Shown here: piece after piece, positions 1-5,527 of the stretch
Layout: each line of letters starts with the position of its first letter
Numbering within the stretch: position 1 is the stretch's first letter
Origin: Candidatus Bathyarchaeota archaeon
GTDB lineage: Archaea; Thermoproteota; Bathyarchaeia; RBG-16-48-13; GCA-020355125
Direction of reading: 5' to 3'
DNA length: 10,423 nt
Assembly: GCA_026014905.1 (NCBI GenBank)
Contig: JAOZHK010000050.1
Span: 1 to 10,423 of the forward strand
Notes under the pieces: generated by a model
Seen by the model: only the letters and a program-made list of their open reading frames with translations
Told to the model about the DNA's origin: nothing
The model's database searches: none
Position numbers and translations under genes: made by a program

Positions 1-49
1 GCTTTTTCGCGTGCGTTCAACCAGTTTTGGATTTAGCAAATAGCAAATA

Positions 50-66
50 ATACGCGCGCACGCATG
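50..66. repeat. Alternating CG tract, copy 1
   Basis: This 17-base tract alternates purine and pyrimidine throughout and has a core of CGCGCGC at 53-59 followed by ACGCATG. It sits about 20 bases beyond the hgcB stop. A second, shorter alternating stretch, CGCGTGCGT, is at 8-16. Confidence 0.7.
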
Positions 67-87
67 AGATCAGACAATTAATTTCAA

Positions 88-384
88 CTAACCGGTTTCA
101 ACCGTAGAGCAGCTTGGTCCGCATTCCACCTCTTTTTTTCCTCTCAATGCCGCCCATATCATTGCAGACGCACATCCTACACCACTATCCACGGTTACGG
201 CGGCAGATGGACAATTTAGTTGACATGCTCCGCATTCCATGCAATTCTCAGGATTTACCAATATGACATTCTTTATTCCCGTCACAAACACTTGGTGTGG
301 ACAAACTTCAGTGCACATACCGCAATTCGTGCATTTTTCTTCGTCATAGATCAGGGTATTAATTGAATATGAGTTGAACATCAT
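88..384 (-). CDS. hgcB: HgcB, 2[4Fe-4S] ferredoxin for mercury methylation
   Basis: This 98-residue ferredoxin is the electron donor thought to reduce the corrinoid cofactor of HgcA during mercury methylation. Two CX2CX2CX3C clusters are visible: Cys18, 21, 24, 28 and Cys48, 51, 54, 58, the second in the HgcB-like context NCMECGACQLNCP. The invariant single Cys is Cys71 (GVGCASA). The C-terminal cysteines that usually form a vicinal pair in HgcB are spaced here as CX3C (Cys88, Cys92). The start is ATG at 384, because AGGTGA at 397-392, overlapping the hgcA stop codon, lies 7 bases upstream. The same frame is open to 597, but that part overlaps hgcA and has no ferredoxin similarity. It follows hgcA by 11 bases, so the two are surely co-transcribed and probably translationally coupled. 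Identification rests on the cysteine pattern plus the hgcA neighbour. Confidence 0.93.
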   Translation of the reverse strand: MMFNSYSINTLIYDEEKCTNCGMCTEVCPHQVFVTGIKNVILVNPENCMECGACQLNCPSAAVTVDSGVGCASAMIWAALRGKKEVECGPSCSTVETG

Positions 385-395
385 GGTATTGTCAC

Positions 396-1391
396 CTAAA
401 GTATCAGCAACATTATCAGATTTAATATTATCCCTGCTCCAAAAATGAGGGGTAGGAAGGGGATATACTTGAAAATTTCTCTTCTCACGCCACTTCTCGA
501 AGTATAAGGTGTTGATCCCGTGAAGTTTAAGGCGAGGTACGAAGTAACAGGAGCCATCATGAGAAGAGGGATCGATGCTTGCATCAGTTTCATCCACAAT
601 ATCGATGTCGGACTGTTTACGTATATTGATAACGTAAATGGTATTGCTACGGAGATTCCTAAAATGAAGCCCTTACTACTGAAATCTTTAGTAGGTATCC
701 ATGGAAGGAGAGCAGGGAAAAGGGCGATTCCGGCAAAGAGAGATACCAATAGAGCGGTCATACTGAGCGTACCTCCAATAAAATAAAATATTAAAGCCGT
801 TATAATCATCGGCAGAAGTATTGCTTTAATCTCAACAGGTATCAGAACAAGACGGTCTTTGAGGTCGAATCGGACTCTTCGCATTTCCGACGTAACATTC
901 TGGGTTTTCAAAAACTCGGGAATATCACTCGCCATAATTGGCCCGTACTCAACGGTAAATCCCGACAGCTTCTTCACTTCGAAAGCAGAGACCCCAGAAG
1001 CTGAGAGTTGAGGCAATATCAATTTTCGGTGACTAACTACACTTCCCAATCTTGTCGCAGCTATACGATCCACCACTTCAGAGGTCCCGAAGGTGCCCCA
1101 CCCAGCTGCGCACCAGACATTAACCCCCTCAGTATCGAGTACCATAATATATGCATCCACGTTATGTAAATTGGATCGAAGGGCATCGAAGCTTAACGTG
1201 TAATTTGCCGTTACGAATACCGGAGAATAAGGAGATGGATACCCCACAACATAAAGCCCCGGTTCAATTATATGACTCATTTGGTTGACACCGATTCGCG
1301 CTAAGAAATGATCCCAACGATCAGCTAAAGTTATCTCGCTGCCGACAGATTCCATTTCTGGCATTACCTGATCTTCCTTATCAAGATTCAC
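396..1391 (-). CDS. hgcA: HgcA, corrinoid-dependent mercury methyltransferase
   Basis: HgcA transfers a methyl group from its corrinoid to Hg(II). This 331-residue protein has the family layout: a cytoplasmic corrinoid domain (about 40-170) and five hydrophobic helices (about 181-206, 210-232, 241-258, 264-289, 308-331). Conserved stretches include SPVFVTANYTLSFDALR, VVSHRKLILPQL, SGFTVEYGP and NFTGSTPYTSRSGVRRE near the last helices. The cap helix reads N91-V-W-C94-A-A-G-W98. Cys94 matches the cobalt-ligating Cys, but the family consensus N(V/I)WCA(A/G)GK ends in Lys, so Trp98 (codon TGG) is unusual. The start is GTG at 1391: GAAGGA lies 9 bases upstream and an in-frame TAG just beyond blocks extension. 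ATG at codon 10 is a weaker alternative. A minus-strand TATA-like box (1489-1499) implies a leader of roughly 75 bases, and a CG run lies between the two. It is the first gene of hgcAB. Confidence 0.95.
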   Translation of the reverse strand: MNLDKEDQVMPEMESVGSEITLADRWDHFLARIGVNQMSHIIEPGLYVVGYPSPYSPVFVTANYTLSFDALRSNLHNVDAYIMVLDTEGVNVWCAAGWGTFGTSEVVDRIAATRLGSVVSHRKLILPQLSASGVSAFEVKKLSGFTVEYGPIMASDIPEFLKTQNVTSEMRRVRFDLKDRLVLIPVEIKAILLPMIITALIFYFIGGTLSMTALLVSLFAGIALFPALLPWIPTKDFSSKGFILGISVAIPFTLSIYVNSPTSILWMKLMQASIPLLMMAPVTSYLALNFTGSTPYTSRSGVRREIFKYIPFLPLIFGAGIILNLIMLLIL

Positions 1392-1468
1392 GTGTATCTA
1401 TCCTTCTAGCTAGCTGATGGTGAACAGTTCGGGATACGAACATACTTGTCCTCGTACATCAAGGGAGA

Positions 1469-1483
1469 ACACGCGCGCGCATA
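1469..1483. repeat. Alternating CG tract, copy 2
   Basis: The core ACGCGCGCGC (1471-1480) lies in the hgcA promoter region, just downstream of the TATA-like box as read on the minus strand. Alternating purine/pyrimidine DNA of this kind is prone to the left-handed Z form; any effect on hgcAB expression is inference. Confidence 0.75.
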
Positions 1484-1488
1484 ACGCG

Positions 1489-1499
1489 GTTATATAACA
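1489..1499 (-). promoter_or_regulatory. TATA-like box upstream of hgcAB
   Basis: Read on the minus strand, this is GTTATATAAC, a reasonable archaeal TATA box about 100 bases before the hgcA GTG. Transcription would begin near 1468, leaving a leader of about 75 bases. The alternating CG tract at 1470-1480 falls between the box and the predicted start. No clear BRE was identified. Confidence 0.4.
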
Positions 1500-1566
1500 C
1501 TGTTTTATCAATTAGGCCTAATCATATAAGCTTTTTTTTAGCATTTTAATCAGTCGAGAACCTTCG

Positions 1567-1731
1567 TTACTTTATTCGCATCTGCTCAACTCGTTCCAGC
1601 TCTAAGGCTTGCGTACTGAAAGTTTTAACTTCGAGCCCGTTGTATTTCACCTCGACACAAACTTGTGTGGATGCATCAGGGTATCGCGCGCGCGTATTAA
1701 TATTAGCGCCCTTGCTCGCTGTTCCGATACA
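1567..1731 (-). pseudogene. Coding remnant of an unrecognised protein, no start codon
   Basis: A 54-codon open frame has no ATG, GTG or TTG start before its upstream stop (1734-1732). Its C-terminal 36 residues look like real protein: PDASTQVCVEVKYNG, LEVKTFSTQALELERVEQ, ending MRIK. The charged, strand-then-helix pattern differs from typical shadow frames. The protein-like part begins just after the CG tract at 1685-1694. The family is not recognised. It lies directly downstream of the PfkB gene and could be the tail of a lost gene joined there by rearrangement. It may also be a chance frame, hence the low confidence. The rest of the 1392-1752 gap holds the hgcA leader, two CG tracts and AT-rich sequence. 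Confidence 0.35.
1685..1697. repeat. Alternating CG tract, copy 3
   Basis: Five uninterrupted CG units at 1685-1694 are followed by TAT. The tract lies between hgcA and the PfkB gene, inside the open frame of an apparent coding remnant, where it would encode Arg-Ala-Arg on the minus strand. Confidence 0.8.
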
Positions 1732-1752
1732 TCATCGCTTCAGCCCACTCGC

Positions 1753-2622
1753 TTATTCTAAAGCACGCGGTATATCTTCCTTCGTGGGAAGGCAACTTAA
1801 GCCAAAACCCCCTATCACACGAGATCCACATAATGCACCGATTAATCCCGATTGAAATAGACTACGTCCTTGAACGTAACTAAACAGAAACCCCGCCGCA
1901 AAAGCATCACCAGCTCCAACAAAATCCACGATTCGGTGAGGGGGAAAGGGTGGAATTGTTAAAGTTTCATCGTCAGAAATAATTGATGCACCTTTACTCC
2001 CATTCATTAAACAAAAAAGTTTGGGTCCAAAGGTAGTTATTTTCTGAATCGCGTCAGTGGCATTGCGCGCTTTTGTTATTCTAAGTAGTTCATGCATATT
2101 ACAGATGAGGATATCAACATCTTGTAACAGTGTTTTAATTGAGGTGAGATCCATAGAATTCAGTTCTGCATGAGGGTCATACGAAATTACACAATGTTTT
2201 TTCAGCAAAGATTGCAGTTCGAGTTGAACATGATACGGTAAAGTTGTAAAATGCACTAAACGGGTTTGAAAGTACTCTGAAGGAAAATCACTTGCTGTCA
2301 TATCATCCGCTACACCTTCAAATACCTTAATGGAGCTGAGATCTTCCCCTCGATACTCAAGGCGAATTCTGGTTGATTTTCCTGCAGAGCGCACTACCCC
2401 TTGAATATCAACACCAGTTTGCTGAATAAATTCGAGAAATGACGGATTGAAGTCGTCACCAATTCTCGATACTAGACCCACCTTCGCTCCAATAGAGGAT
2501 GCAACCACTGAAGGGTAAATTGCAGCACCGCCCAAAATATTCTCAGCAGTACCAAGATCATTCTGAATGGTATCGATTGATGATTGACCCACACAGATCA
2601 TATCGAATTTTGTCGTTTTCAT
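1753..2622 (-). CDS. PfkB-family (ribokinase-like) sugar or nucleoside kinase
   Basis: This is an ATP-dependent kinase of the ribokinase/PfkB fold, about 289 residues and full length for the family. The N-terminal glycine-rich signature is GGAAIYPSVVASSIGAKVGL followed by VSRIGDDF (about residues 31-58). The C-terminal PfkB signature DFVGAGDAFAAGF (about 233-245) contains the catalytic base Asp239 and the anion hole. The substrate cannot be read from the sequence; family members act on ribose, fructose-6-phosphate, adenosine and other nucleosides. The frame is open from GTG at 2643, but ATG at 2622 (MKTTKFDMICVGQ) matches where the family starts. Neither candidate has a strong ribosome binding site. 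It lies upstream of hgcA on the same strand, but about 360 bases apart, so it is probably a separate transcription unit. No functional link to mercury methylation is evident. Confidence 0.85.
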   Translation of the reverse strand: MKTTKFDMICVGQSSIDTIQNDLGTAENILGGAAIYPSVVASSIGAKVGLVSRIGDDFNPSFLEFIQQTGVDIQGVVRSAGKSTRIRLEYRGEDLSSIKVFEGVADDMTASDFPSEYFQTRLVHFTTLPYHVQLELQSLLKKHCVISYDPHAELNSMDLTSIKTLLQDVDILICNMHELLRITKARNATDAIQKITTFGPKLFCLMNGSKGASIISDDETLTIPPFPPHRIVDFVGAGDAFAAGFLFSYVQGRSLFQSGLIGALCGSRVIGGFGLSCLPTKEDIPRALE

Positions 2623-2731
2623 AACGTCTTTTCTCGCGCTCACGTGTCACGCGTGTTTGAATACCTTTTGTACTGCTAGTTAGGTTCTAATCTTTATAAT
2701 ACTTGGTTAAATAAATACGCACGCTTGTTAA

Positions 2732-2962
2732 CTAAGAACACCTTACATTCGCGCGCGCGTAAGTAAGGAGAAGCCAATTGTTTTGTTCTGTTTCTATGCG
2801 TTATGGACAGGTAGGACATTTGCAAAACCAGAAAGTGAATTGAAAAAGAAAGGGTTTCAGCACGTCCTATGTGTGAAGAAAAAAATGAAGAAAACTCGTC
2901 AATGGGGGTCTCAAGATTTCGCTGAGGCGGTTGCTAAGATCCGTAGGGCTATTGCTAACTGA
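2732..2962 (+). pseudogene. C-terminal half of a flavodoxin-like protein, 5' end missing
   Basis: An open frame of 76 codons with no usable start ends in TGA at 2960-2962. The residues after the CG tract read KPIVLFCFYALWTGRTF and ESELKKKGFQHVLC, ending DFAEAVAKIRRAIAN. A buried beta strand, a loop after (V/L)FC.YA, a helix starting TF, a second strand and a C-terminal helix match the C-terminal half of flavodoxin-domain proteins. The N-terminal FMN phosphate-binding half is absent, because a stop codon lies at 2729 and no start follows. Recognisable similarity begins right after the CG tract at 2750-2759, so the gene appears truncated there. It is convergent with the zinc-ribbon gene and overlaps its end by a few bases. 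It is probably not functional. Confidence 0.55.
2750..2760. repeat. Alternating CG tract, copy 4
   Basis: Five CG units (2750-2759) followed by T lie in the gap upstream of the PfkB gene. The flavodoxin-like remnant becomes recognisable immediately to the right. Related shorter alternating stretches occur nearby: ACGCACGC at 2717-2724 and CACGCGTGT at 2648-2656. Confidence 0.8.
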
Positions 2963-3275
2963 TTTGTTTACCGCATGTGTAGCAGAATTGGGCATCACTT
3001 CGTGGGCTTTTTTCTCCACAGTGTGGACAGACGACAGATTTCCGACTTGATTCTTGAATTTTTTCTTTGGTTGTTTTTAATGCGCGTTCCACTTCTTGTG
3101 CAGCCAGGGTTAAGGCACTTTCCAGTTCTTTTCCTAGTTGGGAAAGCCCACTGGTAAGCCAGTCTTGGGGGATAGGCACGCCATCAGTCTCACCTTTTAG
3201 GGTGCGAACTCCGCATTGAAGACAAAAATTCGCTTCATTGCCTAGTTCTTTACCACATTTCGAACAGAAAACCAT
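2955..3275 (-). CDS. Small double zinc-ribbon protein
   Basis: This 106-residue protein has two zinc-ribbon halves. The N-terminal one has Cys4-X2-Cys7 and Cys18-X2-Cys21 (FCSKCGKELG, FCLQCG). The C-terminal one has Cys83-X2-Cys86 and Cys98-X2-Cys101 (VCPHCGEK, FCYTCGKQ). Between them lies an amphipathic helix (about 43-80) rich in Leu, Glu and Lys that could self-associate. Such proteins are common in archaea, and their functions are mostly unknown. The chosen start is ATG at 3275, which has GGAG 6 bases upstream and places the first Cys at residue 4; GTG at 3287 is open but less likely. It lies 55 bases downstream of the broken arsC-like gene on the same strand. It has no recognisable enzymatic domain. 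Confidence 0.75.
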   Translation of the reverse strand: MVFCSKCGKELGNEANFCLQCGVRTLKGETDGVPIPQDWLTSGLSQLGKELESALTLAAQEVERALKTTKEKIQESSRKSVVCPHCGEKSPRSDAQFCYTCGKQIS

Positions 3276-3330
3276 AGAATACTCCACTCCACAGTATTAT
3301 TGTCATTAATCTAGGTTATCTTTTCCTGTT

Positions 3331-3663
3331 TTAAAGGTCTCGATAAGCTACTGCTGGATCTGATACGCGCGCGCGTACGTTACGGAATTGTTCCAGGATT
3401 TCATGGTCATCGCCTGTGAATTGGGAAAGATTTGGGAATTGTTGGTTGAGGATGATGTCACCAGGATAGAAAGGACATATTTCTTTTGCATAGTCACACA
3501 CAGTCACGACGTAATTGAATTGTTTGTTACGGAACTCCGTTACGATTTTTGATCGGGCATGGGACATATCAGTACCCATTTCTTTCATGACTTTAATGAC
3601 AAAGGGATTAACGTGAGTTGCCTCCATGCCTGCACTGGCAGCTTCATACTGGTCGCTAAACAT
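3331..3663 (-). pseudogene. arsC: Truncated arsenate reductase (ArsC, LMW phosphatase type)
   Basis: The sequence matches the thioredoxin-coupled arsenate reductase family from its second strand onward: SAGMEATHVNPFVIKVMKEM, DMSHARSK, FNYVVTVCDYAKEICPFYPG and EILEQFRNVR. The resolving cysteines are present with the usual spacing of 7 (Cys56, Cys63). The N-terminal 25 or so residues, which carry the catalytic CX5R loop (usually CTGNSCRSQMAEG), are missing. The sequence upstream of 3663 does not encode them in any minus-strand frame. The usual catalytic Asp in a WPFPDP-type motif reads FPNL here. The frame begins at an ATG directly abutting an alternating CG tract (3661-3677), and a second CG tract (3363-3380) encodes VRARV near the C-terminus. 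It is very likely inactive as an arsenate reductase; a stable protein with another role cannot be excluded. It diverges from acr3, a typical partner. Confidence 0.75.
3363..3380. repeat. Alternating CG tract, copy 5
   Basis: This 18-base purine/pyrimidine alternation contains five CG units (3366-3375) flanked by ATA and TACGT. It lies inside the 3' part of the arsC-like frame, where family similarity ends (FRNV, then ARVSDPAVAYRDL). Confidence 0.8.
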
Positions 3664-3677
3664 ACACGCGCGCGTAT
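3661..3677. repeat. Alternating CG tract, copy 6
   Basis: This 17-base alternation has four CG units at 3667-3674, flanked by ACA and TAT. It abuts the ATG of the truncated arsC, exactly where the missing N-terminal coding sequence would be expected. Confidence 0.8.
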
Positions 3678-3732
3678 TTGATAATTAGGTCACTCATGTT
3701 TCAATTGGAATAATTAGGAGACAATTAACTAG

Positions 3733-3746
3733 GTATTTATATATTT
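3733..3746 (+). promoter_or_regulatory. TATA-like box for acr3
   Basis: The sequence TATTTATATATTTC is centred about 36 bases before the TTG start of acr3, consistent with a nearly leaderless transcript. No ArsR-type inverted repeat was recognised in the short gap between arsC and acr3. Confidence 0.45.
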
Positions 3747-3775
3747 CACATCATTGGATTATTGAAGAAGTAGAA

Positions 3776-4837
3776 TTGTCAGAAGAATCGACGACTCAAC
3801 TCGGGATCTTTGAGAGATACTTGGCAGTATGGGTTATTGTCTGTATGGCCGTTGGACTCTTTCTGTCTCAATACTTCCCCGTACTCAGTACGACGATAAA
3901 TGACTTGCAAATCAGTGGCATCTCGATTCCTATTGGCGTTTGTTTGTTTTTGATGATGTATCCTGCACTAATGAATTTTCAGATCGAGGAATTGAAGAAA
4001 TTACTTCAAAATCCCAGGCCCATTGTCTTAACATTGCTTTCAAACTGGGTGTTTGCTCCCATCATCACTGTTATTCTCGCAACTATTTTTCTTTCTGGAC
4101 AAGATCAATTAATCGTTTCACTCATCTTGCTGGGGTCCAGTCCGTGTACTGCAATGGTATGCGTTTGGGGACAACTTGCTCAAGGAAACCAGGAACAGAA
4201 CGTTATTACCACAAGCGTGAACACGATCTCGATCATGTTCCTTTATGCCCCCATCGTTTCTTTGTTAACTGGAATTCAAAACATAGCAATTGATCGAGTG
4301 CTGTTACTGATATCCACCTTTGTATTTATTGGAATTCCCCTTGTTTTAGGCTATTTTTCGAAGCGATACCTCATCCAACGGAAGGGGATAGAATGGTTTA
4401 ATGACGTCTATAAACCCGGAATTGGAAAAATTTCCATACTCGCGCTACTAACGACATTAATTGTCTTATTCTCGTTAAATGGCAATGTGCTTATACAAAA
4501 CCCGGAAGAAATGATCCTTGTCTCACTTCCATTGCTGATTGGATTCGGCATTATTGTTAGCATCAATCTATTGGTTACCAGATTAGCCAAGCTCAACTAC
4601 CCCGAAGCCATCATCACCGTGATTATTGGTTCATCGAGCCATTTCGAAATCGCTATTGCCACTGCCATCAGCCTCTATGGACTAGGATCCCAAGCAGCAT
4701 TAGGAACAACCATGGGATTATTCTGGGAAGTCCCCATCATGCTCGGTCTCGTCTACTTCGGGAAAAGACTTCGTGCCTCTGGATTTTGGAATGGTGAAAA
4801 ACCACGTGAACAGAGATCTCGAATTCCGATCTGTTAA
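3776..4837 (+). CDS. acr3: ACR3-type arsenite efflux permease
   Basis: This membrane permease exports arsenite. The 353-residue sequence is highly hydrophobic with about ten membrane segments, normal for the bile/arsenite/riboflavin (BART) superfamily. The ACR3 signature in the fourth helix is present as GSSPCTAMVCVWGQLAQGN with the functional Cys124. The ninth-helix region reads GSSSHFEIAIATAISLYG with the conserved Glu291. ACR3 from bacteria and yeast uses equivalent Cys and Glu residues. The start is TTG at 3776; the ribosome binding site is weak, consistent with a short leader after the TATA-like box. It is divergent from the broken arsC, so arsenite export appears retained while arsenate reduction is lost locally. 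No arsR gene is seen next to it. Confidence 0.92.
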   Translation: MSEESTTQLGIFERYLAVWVIVCMAVGLFLSQYFPVLSTTINDLQISGISIPIGVCLFLMMYPALMNFQIEELKKLLQNPRPIVLTLLSNWVFAPIITVILATIFLSGQDQLIVSLILLGSSPCTAMVCVWGQLAQGNQEQNVITTSVNTISIMFLYAPIVSLLTGIQNIAIDRVLLLISTFVFIGIPLVLGYFSKRYLIQRKGIEWFNDVYKPGIGKISILALLTTLIVLFSLNGNVLIQNPEEMILVSLPLLIGFGIIVSINLLVTRLAKLNYPEAIITVIIGSSSHFEIAIATAISLYGLGSQAALGTTMGLFWEVPIMLGLVYFGKRLRASGFWNGEKPREQRSRIPIC

Positions 4838-5033
4838 CATTAAATGAAATTTTTATCTATATACTACTATGTAGTTTGTATAGACAAACAATAAATGAAC
4901 TTCAGCCTACGTTGTATAACGGTGTTAAAAAATATTACAGATTCCCGAACAGAAAATAAACTCTGTAAAAGGCAAAGTATACCCCGCATCATATCATAAT
5001 AAGGAAGGATTTCTTTCTCTTCTCAATAAGAAA

Positions 5034-5276
5034 GTGATCTTTTTTGAGTTGAAAGGATTTTTACAGCCTACCTATAACAAAATGTTAGAGATTCCTTTTA
5101 GCGAGATTGATTCGTTGGATGACATCTCACAAAATACCATAGTAATTACAGAAGTAAATGATCAGCGACACTGTCTAACAATTTATAATATCTCTCCACT
5201 GGCTGTGACGAAAACTCTGACAGACCTTATGCTTAATGATATGATTAGAACGGGGATACAAAAGCTAGCGAACTGA
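5034..5276 (+). CDS. Small PH-like domain protein, 5' end uncertain
   Basis: The 80-residue frame from GTG 5034 contains KVIFFELKGFLQPTYNKMLE then IPFSEIDSLDD and NTIVITEV, ending in an amphipathic helix (SPLAVTKTLTDLMLNDMIRT). The strand-rich pattern ending in a helix resembles bacterial/archaeal PH-like domains. The protein-like character continues upstream in the same frame to 4929 (KINSVKGKVYPASYHNKEGF), but a TAA at 4926 ends it and no ATG, GTG or TTG lies between. In another frame, just before an A-run at 4927-4932, the sequence reads INELQPTLYNGVKK, which would join naturally if one base were gained or lost there. The GTG start would omit the first strands of the fold, so the gene is either frameshifted or affected by a sequence error. 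A PH-like assignment is tentative. Confidence 0.45.
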   Translation: MIFFELKGFLQPTYNKMLEIPFSEIDSLDDISQNTIVITEVNDQRHCLTIYNISPLAVTKTLTDLMLNDMIRTGIQKLAN

Positions 5277-5428
5277 TTCAAGTATCGTTTAGATAATCCT
5301 TTTTTATGATTTTCGTGGCACGATGTTAGACAGCAGTACGTCAATAAAGACTTACGCATGTGCATATTAACATCTACTTGCGAGCAACTCGCCAAGAAAC
5401 CACATAGCTTGAATAGATCCACTCTTAA

Positions 5429-5443
5429 AAGTATATAAATAGA
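5429..5443 (+). promoter_or_regulatory. TATA-like promoter upstream of the AbrB-PhoU gene
   Basis: AAGTATATAAATAGA is a good archaeal TATA box about 90 bases upstream of the ATG at 5528. A second box, ATATATAATA (5473-5482), is about 46 bases upstream. Which one is used cannot be told. The rest of the 5277-5527 gap holds no recognisable gene or RNA. Confidence 0.45.
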
Positions 5444-5527
5444 GTCATGTTATTCATAGCCAGCACTCATCAATATATAATAGTTGATTGTAATATAGGC
5501 TTTTACTAAGTTATTGAGGTTAATGAA

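Noticed and set aside
34..47. Tandem TAGCAAA repeat near the left edge
   Set aside because: Two copies of a 7-base AT-rich word are within chance expectation and show no link to a feature.
385..597. 5' extension of the hgcB frame by 71 codons
   Set aside because: It overlaps the end of hgcA in another frame and has no ferredoxin similarity; a well-placed AGGTGA supports ATG 384.
520..786. Plus-strand open frame of 88 codons
   Set aside because: It is antisense to the strongly supported hgcA membrane domain and has no recognisable protein features.
50..3677. CG tracts as a CRISPR array or integron-like repeat set
   Set aside because: Spacings are irregular (hundreds of bases), the units are simple dinucleotide runs with different flanks, and no cas or integrase gene is present.
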